A stretch of 7,387 nt of DNA from an uncultured Rubrobacteraceae bacterium (GTDB lineage Bacteria > Actinomycetota > Rubrobacteria > Rubrobacterales > Rubrobacteraceae), in NCBI GenBank assembly GCA_902805985.1, contig CADCUW010000081.1, positions 452 to 7,838 of the forward strand, read 5' to 3'. A program made the position numbers and the translations under genes. The notes below the pieces were generated by a model. It was not told the DNA's origin and searched no databases. It saw only the letters and a program-made list of their open reading frames with translations. Shown in pieces: positions 5,627-7,387 of the stretch; the first letter of the stretch is position 1, and each line of letters begins with the position of its first letter.

Positions 5627-5651
5627 GGGCCGGAGCATCGTGCTCCGGCCC
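5627..5651 (-). terminator. intrinsic terminator of the minus-strand surface-protein remnant
   Basis: GGGCCGGAGCA and TGCTCCGGCCC form a perfect 11-bp stem with a 3-base loop. On the minus strand the stem is followed by TCTTCGTT, a partial U-tract, 26 bases after the remnant's stop codon. On the plus strand the following bases are TTCCCC, so it may also weakly stop transcription from the NlpC/P60 gene. Confidence 0.8.
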
Positions 5652-5676
5652 TTCCCCTGCTCCGCTCGCCCTTCTC

Positions 5677-6264
5677 CTATCCCTTGGTGGTGAACGTCCA
5701 CGTCTTCTGCTGGTTGCCCGCCTTCGTCGGTTTCTGGTCCAGCGCGTTGCCGGCTACGTCTTCGGCGCCGGTCGTGACCACAGCCTTGTACCTGGTGCCG
5801 GCCGCGAGGCTGTTGTTGGGGTCGAGCACGGCCTTGCGGCTCGCCGCGTCGTAGGCGAGCGCGGCCCCCACGGTTTTCGTCGAGCCGGCCTTTGTGAGCT
5901 CGAAGGTCGTCCGGTTGATGGTGGCCGCGTCCATCGCCTCGGAGAAGGTGGCCGCCACGTTGGTGCCGCGCCCGATGGGCGTTGTTCCGATGGGTGTGGC
6001 GGCGCTGACCCTGGGCGCGGTGGTGTCGACCTCGAAGGAGCCCATGTCGCAGGTCGCGGTGCCGTTGTTGTCGCCGTCGTTGGGTCGGGCGACGCCGCGC
6101 TGGTCGGTGGCGGGGCACCCTGTGTTTGTTCCGGAGTCTATGGCCGGGCTACCGGGCAGCAGCGCGTGCGTGTCGGTGGTGCCTCCGCTGTTCTGAAGGG
6201 GCCAAGGAGGGGGTCGACGTGATCGCGTTTCGTTTCTTGCACGTTGCCAGAGGCTTACAAGCAC
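5677..6264 (-). pseudogene. remnant of beta-helix/Big_5 surface protein, 5'-truncated and frameshifted
   Basis: The readable frame gives 195 residues from a GTG at 6264, but only about residues 23-195 look real. THALLPGSPAIDSG, CPATDQRGVARP and CDMGSFE form the typical ending of parallel beta-helix (choice-of-anchor Q-like) surface proteins. One Big_5 Ig-like domain follows (DTTAPRVSAATP ... ATFSEAMDAATINRTTF ... WTFTTKG). Upstream of PLQNSGG this frame is nonsense. The neighbouring frame reads HVDPLLGP, exactly the expected lead-in to LQNSGG. One missing C in the CCCC run at 6198-6201 explains the shift. That other frame meets TAA at 6257-6255, so the whole N-terminal beta-helix is gone. The break lies next to a palindromic repeat (6267-6302). 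The intact ancestor would have been exported; this copy is probably non-functional. Confidence 0.8.
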
Positions 6265-6266
6265 AG

Positions 6267-6302
6267 GCGAACTTCTCTGAACCCCCTCGGGGCGAAGTTC
6301 GC
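6267..6302. repeat. dispersed intergenic palindromic repeat, copy D (best palindrome)
   Basis: GCGAACTTC (6267-6275) and GAAGTTCGC (6294-6302) are perfect 9-bp arms. Between them TCTGAA and CCCCCTCGGGG allow an inner CCC/GGG stem, so the unit folds as a stable hairpin. The core GAACCCCCTCGG is identical to copy A. It abuts the broken 5' end of the surface-protein remnant. Confidence 0.7.
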
Positions 6303-6483
6303 AAAACGGGTGCTTCCGATGACCCCGCCCCTCTGCGTCGGAGGGCTCACGAAGGGTTGGGGTTCCCGGAAAGTCTACCCACGGGCAACAGGGCGTTCGC
6401 CTAGGGACGTCCCTGGAGGGTGATGCCTCAGTGGGAGAGCCACGGTTGGGTCAGGTGGACGTGCGCGCGTCTCTCTTGAGGCT
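6303..6483. other. intergenic gap before the LCP gene, no gene seen
   Basis: No supported coding frame or RNA gene is visible here. A perfect 12-bp palindrome, AGGGACGTCCCT, lies at 6403-6414, about 70 bases before the -10 box of the LCP gene, and could be an operator or chance. Confidence 0.4.
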
Positions 6484-6489
6484 TATACT
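6484..6489 (+). promoter_or_regulatory. candidate -10 box for the LCP gene
   Basis: TATACT differs from TATAAT at one base and would start transcription near 6496. That leaves a leader of about 18 bases before the GTG at 6514 and supports that start. No clear -35 hexamer lies at 16-18 bases upstream. The same hexamer appears before the DUF1963 gene. Confidence 0.4.
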
Positions 6490-6513
6490 TGCCGCGCTTG
6501 GAAGTCGCCGAGC

Positions 6514-7387
6514 GTGAGGGATGGCGCCCGCCGTAGAGGGGGAACGACGGAAAACCTTCACCTACCGGATACGAGGAGCAGCCGTGCGGACCGGACCCAC
6601 GCGGACCGGACCCGTGCGGAGCGGACTCGGGAGCGGCGCGCGCGGCGCAGCAGACGGTGGCTCACCGCCGCCGCGTTGCTGGTTGGCCTCTCTTTGGGCG
6701 TCGAGGCATACGCCTGGACCGTCCTGGGGGCGGGTGGCCGCTCGGGGATGACCGACCCCGCGGCCGGGGCGGAGGAGGCGCGGTCCGCGGGTGCCCCCAT
6801 GGACGGGACGCCGGTATCGACCGTTACGCCCATGGGGAACACCGCAGACGAACCGGTGCCCCCCCCGGCGTCGGGCGGGCCGCTCTACGTGCTGGTCCTC
6901 GGGGTGGACCGGAGGCCCAGCGAGGCCGGGGGTGCCCCCAGCCGCTCGGACACCATGATGCTCGCCCAGGTCTCACCCGGCAGCGGGCGGGTCCAGCTGC
7001 TCTCGGTGCCGCGGGATCTCCTGGTGGAGGTGGAGCCCGGGGTCGAGGACCGCATCAACACGGCCTACACCTACGGCGGCGTGGAGCAGGCCACGGCGGT
7101 GGTGGAGAACCTGACCGGGATCCCCGTGGACCGCTACGCTATCGTGGACTTCGGGGGCTTCGAGGAGGCGATAGACGCCCTCGGGGGCGTAACGCTTGAG
7201 GTGGAGGAACCGATAAGGCTCGGCATAGAGGGCCGCCGCGTCTACATACCCGCCGGAAGTCAGGAGCTCGACGGGCTGGAGGCGCTGGCCTACGCCCGCT
7301 ACCGGGGCACGGCCTGCGGGGACCTGGGGCGCATAAAACGGCAGCAGCGCCTGGTCGCCGCGCTTCGCCAGCAGGCCCTCGGCTGGA
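6514..7387 (+). CDS. LytR-CpsA-Psr (LCP) family glycopolymer transferase, 3' end beyond window
   Basis: The frame is open from 6424 to the window edge; about 291 codons are visible from the GTG at 6514, the only in-frame start before the membrane segment. An Arg-rich cytoplasmic tail precedes one transmembrane helix (about 49-68, WLTAAALLVGLSLGVEAYAW). A Pro/Gly/Ala linker leads to the LCP domain from about residue 124. Its motifs are clear: LYVLVLGVDRRP (conserved Asp132 and Arg133), SRSDTMML (Arg144, Asp146), LLSVPRDL (Arg167, Asp168), RINTAY, IVDFGGFEEAIDALGGV, and YARYRGTACGDLGRIKRQQR near the cut end. LCP enzymes transfer undecaprenyl-linked glycopolymers, such as teichoic acids or actinobacterial wall polysaccharides, onto peptidoglycan outside the membrane. 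GGAAG (6500-6504) is a weak ribosome binding site. Strongly Rubrobacter-like in style, but the exact acceptor is unknown. Confidence 0.88.
   Translation, partial: MRDGARRRGGTTENLHLPDTRSSRADRTHADRTRAERTRERRARRSRRWLTAAALLVGLSLGVEAYAWTVLGAGGRSGMTDPAAGAEEARSAGAPMDGTPVSTVTPMGNTADEPVPPPASGGPLYVLVLGVDRRPSEAGGAPSRSDTMMLAQVSPGSGRVQLLSVPRDLLVEVEPGVEDRINTAYTYGGVEQATAVVENLTGIPVDRYAIVDFGGFEEAIDALGGVTLEVEEPIRLGIEGRRVYIPAGSQELDGLEALAYARYRGTACGDLGRIKRQQRLVAALRQQALGW
6586..6630 (+). repeat. 15-bp tandem repeats in the LCP N-terminal tail
   Basis: Three consecutive 15-base units begin GCGGACCGGACC (first two) or GCGGAGCGGACT (third). They encode ADRTH, ADRTR and AERTR in the cytoplasmic Arg-rich tail. The units are nearly identical, indicating in-frame duplication of a linker that probably tolerates length change. 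Confidence 0.8.

Noticed and set aside
6521..7199. Other plus-strand frames starting with ATG across the LCP gene
   Set aside because: Only the frame starting at 6514 carries the LCP motifs; the others are low-complexity and interrupted.

Overview
The window looks like a chromosomal stretch of a very GC-rich actinobacterium. A Rubrobacter-type (Rubrobacteria) host is my best guess. It rests on the near-exclusive G/C third codon positions, GTG starts, and the mix of a LytR-CpsA-Psr protein, a DUF1963/YwqG protein, an actinobacterial-style pentapeptide-repeat protein and a parallel beta-helix/Ig-like surface protein. No taxonomic marker is present, so this is inference.

Layout, left to right. 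Bases 1-275 hold no gene I can support, but carry a 136-bp span bounded by 20-bp inverted repeats and one copy of a dispersed palindromic element. A complete IS5-family insertion sequence follows (about 276-1270), with perfect terminal inverted repeats, an intact DDE transposase and a probable CTAG target duplication. A DUF1963 (YwqG-like) gene lies on the minus strand (1453-2598), with a strong ribosome binding site, a TATACT -10 box and an operator-like palindrome. It diverges from a pentapeptide-repeat gene on the plus strand (2845-3429). Next comes a possible 75-residue ORF (3622-3849). A long leader follows (about 3975-4283) that contains what I read as a c-di-GMP-I (GEMM-I) type riboswitch aptamer (4066-4150). 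It sits upstream of a secreted or membrane-anchored NlpC/P60 peptidase with a golvesin/Xly-like domain (4284-5492). Convergent to that gene is a minus-strand remnant of a beta-helix/Big_5 surface protein (5677-6264), truncated at its 5' end and frameshifted, with a good 3' hairpin terminator. The window ends inside a LytR-CpsA-Psr (LCP) glycopolymer transferase gene on the plus strand (6514 to the edge).

Themes. Several genes concern the cell envelope: a peptidoglycan hydrolase probably under second-messenger control, an LCP ligase, and a decaying surface protein. The most unusual structural signal is a family of roughly 35-60 bp palindromic repeats with the core GAACCCCCTCGG and arms like GCGAACTTC/GAAGTTCGC. 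Copies occur in nearly every intergenic gap (near 236, 3442, 5547 and 6267, with degenerate relatives near 2726-2825). The IS5 element has inserted at the centre of a palindrome directly abutting one copy, and the surface-protein remnant is broken off next to another.
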